Assembly: GCA_017306415.1 (NCBI GenBank)
Contig: JAFKIL010000001.1
Coordinates: 310,001-374,000, forward strand
Origin: Microbacterium sp.
GTDB taxonomy: Bacteria > Actinomycetota > Actinomycetes > Actinomycetales > Microbacteriaceae
Direction of reading: 5' to 3'
DNA length: 64,000 nt
The translations under genes were made by a program, and so were the position numbers. Below the pieces are notes generated by a model. That model was not told the DNA's origin, made no database searches, and saw only the letters and a list, made by a program, of their open reading frames with translations. Shown here one piece after another: positions 9,747 through 18,186 of this stretch (its first letter is position 1; each line of letters opens with the position of its first letter).

Positions 9747-10220
9747 TCAGGCGGGCTCCTGCGCGGGGGGGACGGATTCGCCCGGTGCTGTTCCCACCGA
9801 CTTCTCGATGTCGATGGCCTGCTGAAGCAGCACCACTGCGGCGACCTGATCAACAATGCTACGAGACGAACGCTGGGATCTGCCCGAACCCCGCAATGCG
9901 GCGTGGGCGCTCACGGTGCTCAGGCGCTCGTCGACGAGCCGCACCGGCGTCGCGGAGGCGGCAGCCAGCGCGGCCGCGAATTGACGCGCGTCCGCGGTCG
10001 ACGGCGTGTCGGCGCCGCTGAGATTGAGCGGAAGCCCCACGACGAGCTCGATGGCTCCCCACTCCCGCGAGAGCTCGAGGATGCGGGCCACGGGCTCGCC
10101 GTCACGTGGCACCGTCTCGACCGGGACGGCCAGCATCCCGTCCGGGTCGCTCCGCGCGACACCCACGCGGGCCTTGCCCACGTCGACGCCGAGCCGCACG
10201 CCCCGGCGGAACTCCGTCAT
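9747..10220 (-). CDS. ruvX: YqgF/RuvX-family RNase H-fold nuclease
   Basis: 157 aa. RNase H-fold protein related to Holliday-junction resolvases; the E. coli homologue works in pre-16S rRNA 5' processing. It shows the first acidic strand GVRLGVDVGKARVGVARSD, the segment IELVVGLPLNLSG, and the C-terminal acidic motif VRLVDERLSTVSAHAAL, with a final Asp in RSIVDQVAAVVLLQ. ATG 10220 overlaps the alaS stop (ATGA), so it is coupled to alaS; mltG starts 1 nt past its stop. The alaS-ruvX-mltG-aro order is a common one in Gram-positive bacteria. Confidence 0.93.
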   Translation of the reverse strand: MTEFRRGVRLGVDVGKARVGVARSDPDGMLAVPVETVPRDGEPVARILELSREWGAIELVVGLPLNLSGADTPSTADARQFAAALAAASATPVRLVDERLSTVSAHAALRGSGRSQRSSRSIVDQVAAVVLLQQAIDIEKSVGTAPGESVPPAQEPA

Positions 10221-12877
10221 CCGGCGGCCAGGGAATCGCGGACGGCGCCCAGCGCGGTCGGCAGCGCCGCGACGTCGGAGCCGCCACCCTGTGCGAGGTC
10301 GTCCCGGCCGCCCCCGCCGCCGCCGAGTACGGTGGCCGCCGCCTTCGCGAGCGCCCCGGCCTTGGCCCCGGCGGCGCGCGCCGCCTCGTTCGTCGCCACG
10401 ACGACCACGGGTCGCCCACCCACGTCCGCGCCCAGCGCGACCACCGCCGGGTCGGACCCGAGGCGGTCGCGCACCTGCAGCACGAGACCGCGCACGTCGT
10501 CGGCCGACGCCGCCGATCCGAGCGACCGGGCGACCAGACGGGTGCGCCCGACGGTCTCGGCCTCGGCGACGAGCGAGGGTACGCGCCCCGCGAGCGCCTG
10601 GGATTCGAAGGCCGCGATCTTCTTCTCGGCCGCCTTGAGATTCGCCGCCAGCTCCGCGACGCGGGCCGCCAGCTGGTCGCGCGGTGTCTTCAGGGATGCG
10701 GTGAGCTGAGAGAGGATCGTGCGCTCCGCCGCCAGTTCGCGGAACGCGTCGATGCCGACGAGCGCCTCGACGCGGCGGTTCGACGCGCCGACGGACGATT
10801 CCCCCACGAGGTTGATGAGACCGATCTCGCCGCTCGACGACACATGCGTCCCCGCACACAGTTCGCGCGACCACGGACCGCCGATGTCCACCATCCGCAC
10901 CGAGTCGCCGTACTTCTCACCGAACAGCGCCATCGCGCCGAGTTCCTTGGCTTCCGCCAGGGGCACCACGCGCGTGGTCACCTCGAGATTGTCCAGGACC
11001 GCGTTGTTCGCGATCTCCTCGATCTCCGTCTTCGTCTCGGACGACAGCGCCTGCCCCCAGGCGAAGTCGAACCGGAGGTAGCCTGCCCGGTTGAGCGATC
11101 CGGCCTGCGTGGCGGAGCGGCCCAGGGTGTCGCGAAGCGCCGCATGGACGAGGTGCGTCGCGGAGTGGGCCTGGCGTGCCGCGCGACGGTTGGCCGCATC
11201 GACCACGCTCGTCGCAGGCTGGCCGACGCCGACATCCCCCTGGGTCACCTCGACCGTGTGGCTGACCAGACCGGGAACAGGCTTCTGGACGTCGAGGACC
11301 TCCAGCTCGAAGCCGGGGCCGACGATCACGCCCTTGTCGGCCACCTGCCCGCCCGACTCCGCATACAGCGCGGTCTCCGCCAGGATCACCTCGGCGATCT
11401 GACCCTGTGCGGCGCGGTCGACGGGTACGCCGTCCACGAGAAGTCCCAGCACGGTCGACGCCGTCTCGAGGTCGGAGTACCCGGTGAAGACGGTCTCCCC
11501 CAGCGCACGGAACTCCCGGTACACGCTGTGGTCGGCGAGGGCGCGCTTGCGCGACTTCGCGTCGGTCTTCGCGCGCGTGCGCTGCTCCTGCATGAGCGCG
11601 TCGAACGCAGCGCGGTCGACCGTCAGCCCGGCCTCTTCGGCGACCTCGAGGGTGAGGTCGATCGGGAAGCCATACGTGTCGTGCAGCAGGAACGCCTCCG
11701 GACCGCTGATCGCGGCACCGCCCTGGGTCTTCGTCTCCTCGACGGCCAGGTCGAGGATGGTCGACCCAGCGGCGAGTGTGCGCAGGAACGTCTCCTCCTC
11801 CGCGAACGCGTACTGCGAGATGCGCTGCCAGTCCGTCTCGACGACGGGATAGGCGTCCTTCATCGCGTCGTGGGATGCCGCGAAGAGCTCGGGGAACGTC
11901 GGACCGTCGACGCCGAGCAGGCGCATCGACCGGATCGACCGCCTCATCAGACGACGCAGGATGTAGCCTCTGCCCTCGTTGGAGGGCGTGACGCCGTCGG
12001 ACAGCAGCATCAGCGAGGAGCGCACGTGATCGGCGATCACGCGGAAGCGGACGTCGTCCTCGTGCACGGCGCCGTACCGGCGGCCGGACAGATCCACGGC
12101 GCGGTCCAGCACGGGCCGCACCTGGTCGGTCTCGTACATGTTGTCGACGCCCTGCTTGATGAAGGCGACGCGCTCGAGCCCCATGCCGGTGTCGATGTTC
12201 TTCTTCGGGAGCTCGCCGACGATGTCGAACTCGGTCTTGGAACGCACGTTCGTGATGGCGTACTGCATGAAGACGAGGTTCCAGATCTCCGTGAACCGGT
12301 TGTCGTCCACCGCCGGCCCCCCGTCGCGACCGTAGGCGGGGCCGCGGTCGAAGTAGATCTCCGAGCACGGTCCGGCCGGGCCGGGCTGGCCCGTGGACCA
12401 GTAGTTGTCCTCCTTGCCGAGTCGCTGGATGCGCTCGACCGGCAATCCTGCGACGCGATGCCAGATGTCGGCCGCCTCGTCGTCGTCCTCATAGACGGTC
12501 ACCCACAGGTCGCGTTCGTCGAACCCGAGTCCCCCGTCCGCCTCCGCGGACGTGAGCAGCTCCCAGGCGTAGGTGATCGCGCCTTCCTTGAAGTAGTCGC
12601 CGAAGGACCAGTTGCCGAGCATCTGGAAGAACGTGCCGTGCCGTGCGGTGTGCCCGACCTCCTCGATGTCCAGCGTGCGGATGCACTTCTGGACGTCGGC
12701 GGCGCGGGAGTACGGCGGTGGGACCAGTCCGTTGAGGTACGGGATGAACGGGACCATCCCCGCGATCGTGAACAGGATCGACGGGTCGTCGCTCACGAGG
12801 GAGGCGGACGGGACGATGGTGTGGTCGTTCTTCTCGAAGAAGTCGAGGTAGCGCTGGGCGATCTCAGCGGTCTTCAT
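10217..12877 (-). CDS. alaS: Alanyl-tRNA synthetase
   Basis: 886 aa, full length. Class II synthetase charging tRNA-Ala. The aminoacylation domain opens MKTAEIAQRYLDFFEKNDH and includes SILFTIAGMVPF and the motif 2 region GTFFQMLGNWSFGDYFKEG. The editing domain carries zinc-binding HSATHLVH at about residue 570 and CAGTHV at about 672. It ends in the glycine-rich C-Ala domain GGGGGGRDDLAQGGG, which binds tRNA and aids oligomerisation. Start ATG 12877. It is first in the coupled run to aroQ; no T-box leader is visible upstream. Confidence 0.98.
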   Translation of the reverse strand: MKTAEIAQRYLDFFEKNDHTIVPSASLVSDDPSILFTIAGMVPFIPYLNGLVPPPYSRAADVQKCIRTLDIEEVGHTARHGTFFQMLGNWSFGDYFKEGAITYAWELLTSAEADGGLGFDERDLWVTVYEDDDEAADIWHRVAGLPVERIQRLGKEDNYWSTGQPGPAGPCSEIYFDRGPAYGRDGGPAVDDNRFTEIWNLVFMQYAITNVRSKTEFDIVGELPKKNIDTGMGLERVAFIKQGVDNMYETDQVRPVLDRAVDLSGRRYGAVHEDDVRFRVIADHVRSSLMLLSDGVTPSNEGRGYILRRLMRRSIRSMRLLGVDGPTFPELFAASHDAMKDAYPVVETDWQRISQYAFAEEETFLRTLAAGSTILDLAVEETKTQGGAAISGPEAFLLHDTYGFPIDLTLEVAEEAGLTVDRAAFDALMQEQRTRAKTDAKSRKRALADHSVYREFRALGETVFTGYSDLETASTVLGLLVDGVPVDRAAQGQIAEVILAETALYAESGGQVADKGVIVGPGFELEVLDVQKPVPGLVSHTVEVTQGDVGVGQPATSVVDAANRRAARQAHSATHLVHAALRDTLGRSATQAGSLNRAGYLRFDFAWGQALSSETKTEIEEIANNAVLDNLEVTTRVVPLAEAKELGAMALFGEKYGDSVRMVDIGGPWSRELCAGTHVSSSGEIGLINLVGESSVGASNRRVEALVGIDAFRELAAERTILSQLTASLKTPRDQLAARVAELAANLKAAEKKIAAFESQALAGRVPSLVAEAETVGRTRLVARSLGSAASADDVRGLVLQVRDRLGSDPAVVALGADVGGRPVVVVATNEAARAAGAKAGALAKAAATVLGGGGGGRDDLAQGGGSDVAALPTALGAVRDSLAAG

Positions 12878-12953
12878 TCGTGGTGATTCCTGGATCGGGC
12901 TCGAGGGTGGGACCGCGCGGGTGGTCGGCGCGGCGGCTCCGCCGCGGTCGGCG

Positions 12954-13238
12954 TCAGTCGGTGAGCTTGTGGGCGGCCTCGGCCGCGGCGTCCACGGCGC
13001 GGGACGCGGCATCCTTCGTCGCGTCGATCGCTTCGCCCGCGGCATCCTGTGCGTCGGCGATGACCCCCGAGATGCGCGCCTCCTGCTCGCGGTACGCGTC
13101 GCCGATGCGGTCGGTGAACTCGCTGATGCGCGCGTCGATGTCGGCGAGCACCTCGTGTCCACGCGGGTCCTTGTCCATGAAGTGCGCGACGACGAATCCG
13201 CCCGCGACACCGAGCAGGAACCAGACGACGTTCTTCAT
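12954..13238 (-). CDS. Small single-helix membrane protein with amphipathic tail
   Basis: 94 aa. ATG 13238 gives MKNVVWFLLGVAGGFVVAHF, a membrane helix with a glycine zipper (about residues 4-20), then DKDPRGHEVLADIDARISEFTDRIGDAYR and a long Ala/Asp/Glu-rich amphipathic helix with heptad-like DATKDAASRAVDAAAEAAHKL. It resembles YtxH-like or apolipoprotein-like stress proteins in composition only. It lies between rpsD and alaS on the same strand, with 76 nt to the alaS start. Function is unknown; the gene is probably real because the signature (helix plus amphipathic tail) is coherent and it keeps its place between two essential genes. Confidence 0.75.
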   Translation of the reverse strand: MKNVVWFLLGVAGGFVVAHFMDKDPRGHEVLADIDARISEFTDRIGDAYREQEARISGVIADAQDAAGEAIDATKDAASRAVDAAAEAAHKLTD

Positions 13239-13298
13239 GACATCACTTCCTCCGCAGTCGGCTGCTGACGCAACCTCCCCCATCGTAGGCGGAAACGG

Positions 13299-13360
13299 CG
13301 GAGGGCGCCGGGAAAACCCGACGCCCTCCGGCTCCGGCGGATGCGCGGCGCGCATCCGCC
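13299..13360 (-). terminator. Two tandem hairpins after rpsD
   Basis: Downstream of the rpsD stop are two hairpins: GGCGGATGCG (13336-13345) pairs perfectly with CGCATCCGCC (13351-13360), loop 5 nt; then CGGAGGGCG (13299-13307) pairs with CGCCCTCCG (13322-13330). There is no clear U-tract, which is usual in GC-rich actinobacteria, so termination is likely but not certain. Confidence 0.55.
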
Positions 13361-13372
13361 GGGCTGAATTCG

Positions 13373-14002
13373 CTAGCGAGCCGCGTAGTACTCGACGACC
13401 AGCTGCACGTCACACGTGACGGGCACCTCGGCGCGCTTCGGGCGACGCACGAGGCGCGCCTGCAGCTTGTCGAGCTCGACCTCGAGGTAGCCCGGGACGT
13501 TCGGCAGGACCTCGGCGTGACCGCCGGCAGCCGCGACCTGGAAGGGCTCGGTGCCCTCGCTCTTGGGCTTGACGTGGATGAGCTGACCCGGCTTCACGCG
13601 GAACGACGGGCGGTCCACGTTCTGGCCGTCGACCAGGATGTGGCGGTGCACGACGAGCTGGCGGGCCTGCGCGGTCGTGCGGGCGAAGCCGGCACGGAGC
13701 ACGAGGGCGTCGAGGCGCATCTCGAGCAGCTCGACCAGGTTCTCACCGGTCAGGCCGTCCTGGCGTCGGGCCTCGTTGAACGTGTTGCGCATCTGCTTCT
13801 CGCGGATGCCGTACTGCTCGCGCAGACGCTGCTTCTCGCGGAGACGGACGGCGTAGTCGCTGTCCTGCTTGCGCTTGGTGCGGCCGTGCTCACCCGGCGC
13901 GTAGGGGCGCTTCTCGAGGTAGCGGGCGGCCTTGGGGGTGAGCGCGACGCCGAGCGCGCGCGAGAGGCGGACCTTGCGGCGGTCCTGGGACTTCGTTGCC
14001 AC
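13373..14002 (-). CDS. rpsD: 30S ribosomal protein S4
   Basis: 209 aa. Primary 16S rRNA-binding protein that nucleates 30S assembly. It opens MATKSQDRRKVRLSRALGVA and contains KRPYAPGEHGR, the conserved S4 block LVELLEMRLDALVLRAGFA and RQLVVHRHILVDGQNVDRPS of the S4 RNA-binding domain. The N-terminus lacks the CxxC zinc ligands, so this is the zinc-independent (C-minus) form. It stands alone near alaS and rarA rather than in the alpha operon, as I recall for other Micrococcales and Streptomyces. About 200 nt of leader without a gene lie upstream. Confidence 0.97.
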   Translation of the reverse strand: MATKSQDRRKVRLSRALGVALTPKAARYLEKRPYAPGEHGRTKRKQDSDYAVRLREKQRLREQYGIREKQMRNTFNEARRQDGLTGENLVELLEMRLDALVLRAGFARTTAQARQLVVHRHILVDGQNVDRPSFRVKPGQLIHVKPKSEGTEPFQVAAAGGHAEVLPNVPGYLEVELDKLQARLVRRPKRAEVPVTCDVQLVVEYYAAR

Positions 14003-14201
14003 GAAGTGTTCCTTCCGATGACGCGGCCGTGTCTTTCACGGCTCGCGGACGTATCGCCCGACTCCGCCCTTCCGATTCGCACGCCGGAGCGCATCGGAAG
14101 GTGTTCCAGGAGGAGGGGGATGCCCGAAAACTCGGTTTCGAGCCGTCCCAGTCTACCAGAGGCGGCTGCGGCGGCCGTCGGGGCCCCGCCGCGCCCGCCG
14201 A

Positions 14202-15533
14202 TCAGTCCTCGGAGCCCAGGATGCGGCGGATCTTCTCCAGACGCGCCTGGACGTCCCGCTCCAGTCCGTGGTTGGTCGGTTCGTAGTAGCGGCGCCCGCG
14301 CAGGGAGTCGGGGAGGTACTGCTGCGCGACGACGCCGACGTCGCTGTCGTGCGCGTAGCGGTAGCCCTTGCCGTGGCCGAGCCGCTTCGCGCCCGGGTAG
14401 TGCGCGTCGCGCAGATGGACCGGGACCCGGCCGAATCCGCCGGCCCGCACGTCGGCGATGGCGTGGTCGATCGCGAGGTATGCGGCGTTGGACTTGGCGG
14501 TGGTGGCGAGATAGGCCGTCGCCTCCGCCAGCGGGATGCGCCCTTCCGGCATGCCGATGAAGGCGACGGCATCGGCGGCGGCGACCGCGATCTGCAGCGC
14601 CTGGGGGTCGGCGAGCCCGATGTCCTCCGCGGCGGAGATCACCAGTCGACGCGCGATGAACCGCGGGTCCTCCCCCGCCTCGATCATGCGGGCCAGGTAG
14701 TGCATCGCGGCGTCGACGTCGGATCCCCGTATCGACTTGATGAACGCGCTGATGACGTCGTAGTGCTCGTCGCCCTGCCGGTCGTACCGCAGGAGCGCCT
14801 TGTCGACCGCCTGGGCGACCGCGTCGGCGGTGACGGCCGGCGTCGCCTCGCCCTCCACGGGCGCGGCGACCGCGGCAGCGGCCTCGAGGGCGGTGAGCGC
14901 ACGCCGGGCATCGCCGGAGGAGAGCCGCACCAGGGCCGCCCGCGCGTCGGCCTCGAGCCGGACCGCGCCGGCGAGACCTCGCGGATCGGTCACGGCACGG
15001 TCGATGAGCAGACCGAGGTCGTCGTCGCTCAACGGCTGCAGGGTGAGCAGCAACGAGCGGGACAGGAGCGGGGAGATCACCGAGAACGACGGGTTCTCCG
15101 TCGTGGCCGCGATGAGGACGACCCACCCGTTCTCCACGCCGGGGAGCAGTGCGTCCTGCTGGGCCTTCGTGAAACGGTGGATCTCGTCGAGGAAGAGGAT
15201 GGTCGACTGGCCGTACAGATCGCGCTGCGTGAGCGCCTCCTGCATCACCTCGCGCACGTCGCGGACGCCCGCGGTGACCGCGGAGAGCTCGACGAAACGG
15301 CGTCCCGACGAGCGGGCGATCGCCTGGGCCAGCGTCGTCTTGCCGGTGCCGGGAGGCCCCCACAGGATCACGGACGCGGCTGACGAGGTCGCGGCGGCCG
15401 GGTCGGCGAGTGTGACCAGCGGCGAGCCGGGGCGGAGGAGGTGCCCCTGCCCTGCGACCTCGTCGAGCGAGGTCGGCCGCATGCGCACGGCCAGGGGGGT
15501 CTGACCCTGGAAGAGCGCTGTGGACGACGACAC
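14202..15533 (-). CDS. rarA: Replication-associated recombination protein A (AAA+ ATPase)
   Basis: 443 aa. RarA/MgsA/WRNIP1-family AAA+ ATPase acting at stalled forks. N-terminus has [20 protein letters not shown]; Walker [13 protein letters not shown] at about residues 59-66; Walker [17 protein letters not shown]; sensor 1 [13 protein letters not shown]; arginine finger region SRSLLLTL; then the C-terminal tetramer domain with [39 protein letters not shown] and the terminal [14 protein letters not shown]. Start ATG 15533 gives a normal length. Upstream it is divergent from a small membrane protein gene. Confidence 0.95.
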   Translation of the reverse strand: MSSSTALFQGQTPLAVRMRPTSLDEVAGQGHLLRPGSPLVTLADPAAATSSAASVILWGPPGTGKTTLAQAIARSSGRRFVELSAVTAGVRDVREVMQEALTQRDLYGQSTILFLDEIHRFTKAQQDALLPGVENGWVVLIAATTENPSFSVISPLLSRSLLLTLQPLSDDDLGLLIDRAVTDPRGLAGAVRLEADARAALVRLSSGDARRALTALEAAAAVAAPVEGEATPAVTADAVAQAVDKALLRYDRQGDEHYDVISAFIKSIRGSDVDAAMHYLARMIEAGEDPRFIARRLVISAAEDIGLADPQALQIAVAAADAVAFIGMPEGRIPLAEATAYLATTAKSNAAYLAIDHAIADVRAGGFGRVPVHLRDAHYPGAKRLGHGKGYRYAHDSDVGVVAQQYLPDSLRGRRYYEPTNHGLERDVQARLEKIRRILGSED

Positions 15534-15581
15534 CGCTCCAGGCTAGTCGCGCGGTCGGACGCCGGTCCCGTGCACTGGTCT

Positions 15582-15611
15582 TTGGTCGTCCCTGCACCCG
15601 TTGCGTATGAT
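15582..15611 (+). promoter_or_regulatory. Probable sigma-A-type promoter
   Basis: TTGGTC (15582-15587), an 18-bp spacer and TATGAT (15606-15611). Transcription would begin near 15618 and leave a leader of about 40 nt to the GTG at 15661. It is the clearest -10 hexamer in this gap. Confidence 0.5.
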
Positions 15612-15660
15612 CGACGCGGCCAGGATCCGCCCGGGACGCGGCCGCGCAAGAGGAGGCTCC

Positions 15661-15948
15661 GTGGCTGCCGGTGGCAAAGATCGGGATGCGCGCGCTGCGC
15701 GCGAGAGGGCGCGCGCCTACCAGGCTCGGCAGGAGTTCCACGAAGGTCAGGTCCGTCGGCGCACGCGCGACAATCTGATCGCAGGCATCGTCGGCGGCGT
15801 CCTCATCCTGGCCGTCGTCGGAGGGCAGGTGGCCTTCTACACCGTGGGCCCGGGAAAGCCCGTCCCCTCACCGAGCACCTCCCCGTCGCCCAGCACCTCG
15901 ACCTCCGTTCCGGCCTCCCCGGATCCGGAATCGTCGCCCACGCCCTGA
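15661..15948 (+). CDS. Small membrane protein with Ser/Pro/Thr tail
   Basis: 95 aa from GTG 15661, which follows an AGGAGG-like ribosome site at about 15650-15656. A highly charged N-terminus (KDRDARAARERARAYQARQEF) precedes one membrane helix at about residues 40-62 (LIAGIVGGVLILAVVGGQVAF), then a short low-complexity tail PSPSTSTSVPASPDPESSP. Topology by the positive-inside rule puts the charged part in the cytoplasm and the tail outside. No known domain is recognised. It precedes the DUF349 gene by about 95 nt and may be co-transcribed. Confidence 0.7.
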   Translation: MAAGGKDRDARAARERARAYQARQEFHEGQVRRRTRDNLIAGIVGGVLILAVVGGQVAFYTVGPGKPVPSPSTSPSPSTSTSVPASPDPESSPTP

Positions 15949-16044
15949 CCCGTGCCGTCCGGCGGGGAGCACGCGCCTACGTACTAGGCTGGGGAGCCAT
16001 TCCAACCCCCCGCAGACGGCGCGAGCCGTGATGAGGTGCAACCC

Positions 16045-17541
16045 GTGACTGCCGACGCAGAGAACACCGCCGAACCGACGGCGCCGCCCGCCGAGCCCGA
16101 CCGCGACGCTGCGGCTCCGGCGCCCGCCGTGGACGCCCCCGAGACCGATGAGGCGGTCACCGAGACCGTCGAGGACTCCCCCGTCGTCGAGGTCGCTCCC
16201 GCGGCGGATGCAGCCGCCCCGTCGCCCGCCGTCCCGACGCCGTCTCGTTCGCCCGTCCCGGCGCCGCTGCCCCGGCCGACTCCCGGTGCCACAGCGCGCG
16301 TCACGCCGGCGGCGCCCGCCGAGCCGTGGGGCCGCGTCGACGACGACGGCACCGTCCTCGTGCGCGAGGGTTCCGAGTGGCGCGTGGTGGGCGAGTTCCC
16401 CGATGGGACCCGCGAGGAGGCCCTCGCCTACTTCGAGCGCAAGTACGCGGACCTGGCGAGCGAGGTCACCCTGCTGGAGGTGCGGCATCGCCGCGGTGGC
16501 GCCGCCGCGTCCGACCTCCGATCCACTGCGGCCAAGGTGCAGGCCAAGGTTTCAGGCGCCGCCGCCGTCGGAGACCTCGCAGCCCTCGAGGCTCGACTCG
16601 CGGCCCTCGTCGACGAGCTCTCCGAGGCGACCGCCGCCGAGACCGCCGCAGCGCGCGAGGCGGTCGATGCCGCGATCGAGGAGCGCACGAGGCTCGTGGA
16701 GCGCATGGAGGCGCTGGCTGCCCGCGATCCGCGCAGCATCCAGTGGAAGCAGACCACCGCCGACGTCAATGCGCTGTTCGAGGAGTGGCAGACGCAGCAG
16801 CAGCGCGACCCCCGCCTGCCCAAGTCCACCGCTCAGCAGCTGTGGAAGCGTTTCCGCGACGCGCGGGGCGCGATCGACAAGCACCGCCGCGAGTTCTACG
16901 CGGAGCTCGATGAGACCCACAAGTCCGCACGCGACCGGAAGACGCGCCTCGTGGAGCGCGCCGAGGCGCTCGCGCCGAAGGGTGAGGACGGCATCGCGGC
17001 GTACCGCGACCTCCTCGAGGAGTGGAAGTCGGCGGGTCGTGCGGGCAAGAAGGTCGACGACGCCCTCTGGGCTCGCTTCAAGGCCGCGGGAGATGCCCTG
17101 TACGGTGCTCGCGCCGATCGCGCGAACGCCGAGGTCGAGGCGTCGCGCGAGAAGATCGAGGCCAAGCGTGAGCTCCTCTCCGAGGCGGCGGCGATACCGG
17201 ACGAGCGGGACCTCGCCAAGGCCCGCACCCTGTTGACATCCATCCAGCGTCGATGGGACGAGATCGGTCGCGTGTTCCCCCGCGAGCAGGAGCGCGCCCT
17301 CGATGACGAGTTGCGGAAGATCGAACAGGGCGTGCGCGGGCGGGAGGACGCCGACTGGAAGCGGAACAACCCCGAGACCAAGGCTCGTGCGAACGACATG
17401 ACCCGCCAGCTGACGGATGCGATCGCCAAACTCGAGGCGGAGCTCGCAAGCGCGGAGAAGACGGGCGACAAGAAGGCCATCGCCACGGCGGCGGAGGCTC
17501 TCGAGGCGCGCAAGTCGTGGCTCAGGGCGCTGGGCGGCTGA
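16045..17541 (+). CDS. DUF349-domain coiled-coil protein
   Basis: 498 aa. Residues 1-90 are Ala/Pro/Glu-rich and likely disordered. An ordered segment (WGRVDDDGTVLVREGSEWRV, then GEFPDGTREEALAYFERKY) is followed by a long helical region with repeated DUF349 units of the form W-x-x-x-G-R and L-W-x-R-F (EEWQTQQQRDPRLPKSTAQQ, LWKRFRDARGAIDKHR, LEEWKSAGRAGKKVDDALW, RWDEIGRVFPREQE). GTG 16045 is preferred over GTG 16036 because GAGG at 16033-16036 is spaced 8 nt from it. Function of DUF349 is poorly known. Commonly found near rel/sec genes in Actinobacteria. Confidence 0.88.
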   Translation: MTADAENTAEPTAPPAEPDRDAAAPAPAVDAPETDEAVTETVEDSPVVEVAPAADAAAPSPAVPTPSRSPVPAPLPRPTPGATARVTPAAPAEPWGRVDDDGTVLVREGSEWRVVGEFPDGTREEALAYFERKYADLASEVTLLEVRHRRGGAAASDLRSTAAKVQAKVSGAAAVGDLAALEARLAALVDELSEATAAETAAAREAVDAAIEERTRLVERMEALAARDPRSIQWKQTTADVNALFEEWQTQQQRDPRLPKSTAQQLWKRFRDARGAIDKHRREFYAELDETHKSARDRKTRLVERAEALAPKGEDGIAAYRDLLEEWKSAGRAGKKVDDALWARFKAAGDALYGARADRANAEVEASREKIEAKRELLSEAAAIPDERDLAKARTLLTSIQRRWDEIGRVFPREQERALDDELRKIEQGVRGREDADWKRNNPETKARANDMTRQLTDAIAKLEAELASAEKTGDKKAIATAAEALEARKSWLRALGG

Positions 17542-17610
17542 CGGCGGCACTTGTCCACAGAACCCGGCGCCCCGCGAAGACCGCGGGGATGCGTCGGGCA
17601 CACTGCGGTG

Positions 17611-18186
17611 ATGGGCTCACCCTTCCTCTACTTCGCGGACGATCGGCTGTCGACGGCGGAGCTGTCGGCCGCCTGCCTGGACGGACATCTCGTCGAACTC
17701 GGTGAGGCGTACATTCCCGCGGACGCTGTCGAGACGGCGGCTCTCCGCGGCGGCTCGCTGGCACGGCTGCTGGGCGACGTCCTGGCAGCGACCCACCTGA
17801 GTGCCGCGTGGGTGCACGGAGCGCTGCCCGCGCCTCCGTCGCGGCACACCGTGCAGCGCGCCGTGCCCCGTCGACTGCATCACCTGATCGGCAGACGCTT
17901 CCAGTACCGCGACCTCTGCGTCGCCGCGCACGACCTCGATCGCATCGGCGGTGTGCTCGTCACGACGCCGGCACGCACCCTGGCGGACCTCAGCCGTGTG
18001 GCCGACCGCGTGCACCGGAACGCGGCGCGGCTCATGGTCGCCGAGGGGATCGTCGATCCCGGCGCCGCGATCGACTGGCTCGAGCGTTCGGTTCCCGTGC
18101 CGCACAAGCGGCAGGCGCTCGCGCTGCTGCGCGGGTGGGCGGTGGAGGGTCCCCGTCAGGACGAGGTGACGCGGTACACGTCGTAG
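17611..18186 (+). CDS. Orphan AbiEi-like antitoxin-family protein
   Basis: 191 aa from ATG 17611 (a TTG at 17551 is also open but lacks a ribosome site). Segments [34 protein letters not shown] and [20 protein letters not shown] resemble AbiEi-type antitoxins and related DUF559-linked proteins. No AbiEii nucleotidyltransferase toxin and no DUF559 nuclease domain follow. AbiEi proteins act as transcriptional autorepressors through an N-terminal winged helix, which is only weakly visible here. The last 31 nt overlap the end of rel on the opposite strand. The family call is tentative. Confidence 0.6.
   Translation: MGSPFLYFADDRLSTAELSAACLDGHLVELGEAYIPADAVETAALRGGSLARLLGDVLAATHLSAAWVHGALPAPPSRHTVQRAVPRRLHHLIGRRFQYRDLCVAAHDLDRIGGVLVTTPARTLADLSRVADRVHRNAARLMVAEGIVDPGAAIDWLERSVPVPHKRQALALLRGWAVEGPRQDEVTRYTS

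Noticed and set aside
10106..12886. Long open frame antisense to alaS
   Set aside because: Low-complexity, arginine-rich translation; alaS on the other strand has complete motifs.
12878..12953. T-box leader for alaS, and likewise for thrS at 33123-33318
   Set aside because: No specifier loop or T-box core is seen; actinobacterial T-boxes are mostly on ileS.
14003..14201. Leader upstream of rpsD as an autoregulatory or riboswitch structure
   Set aside because: No recognisable S4-binding pseudoknot or aptamer could be drawn by eye; left as unannotated leader.
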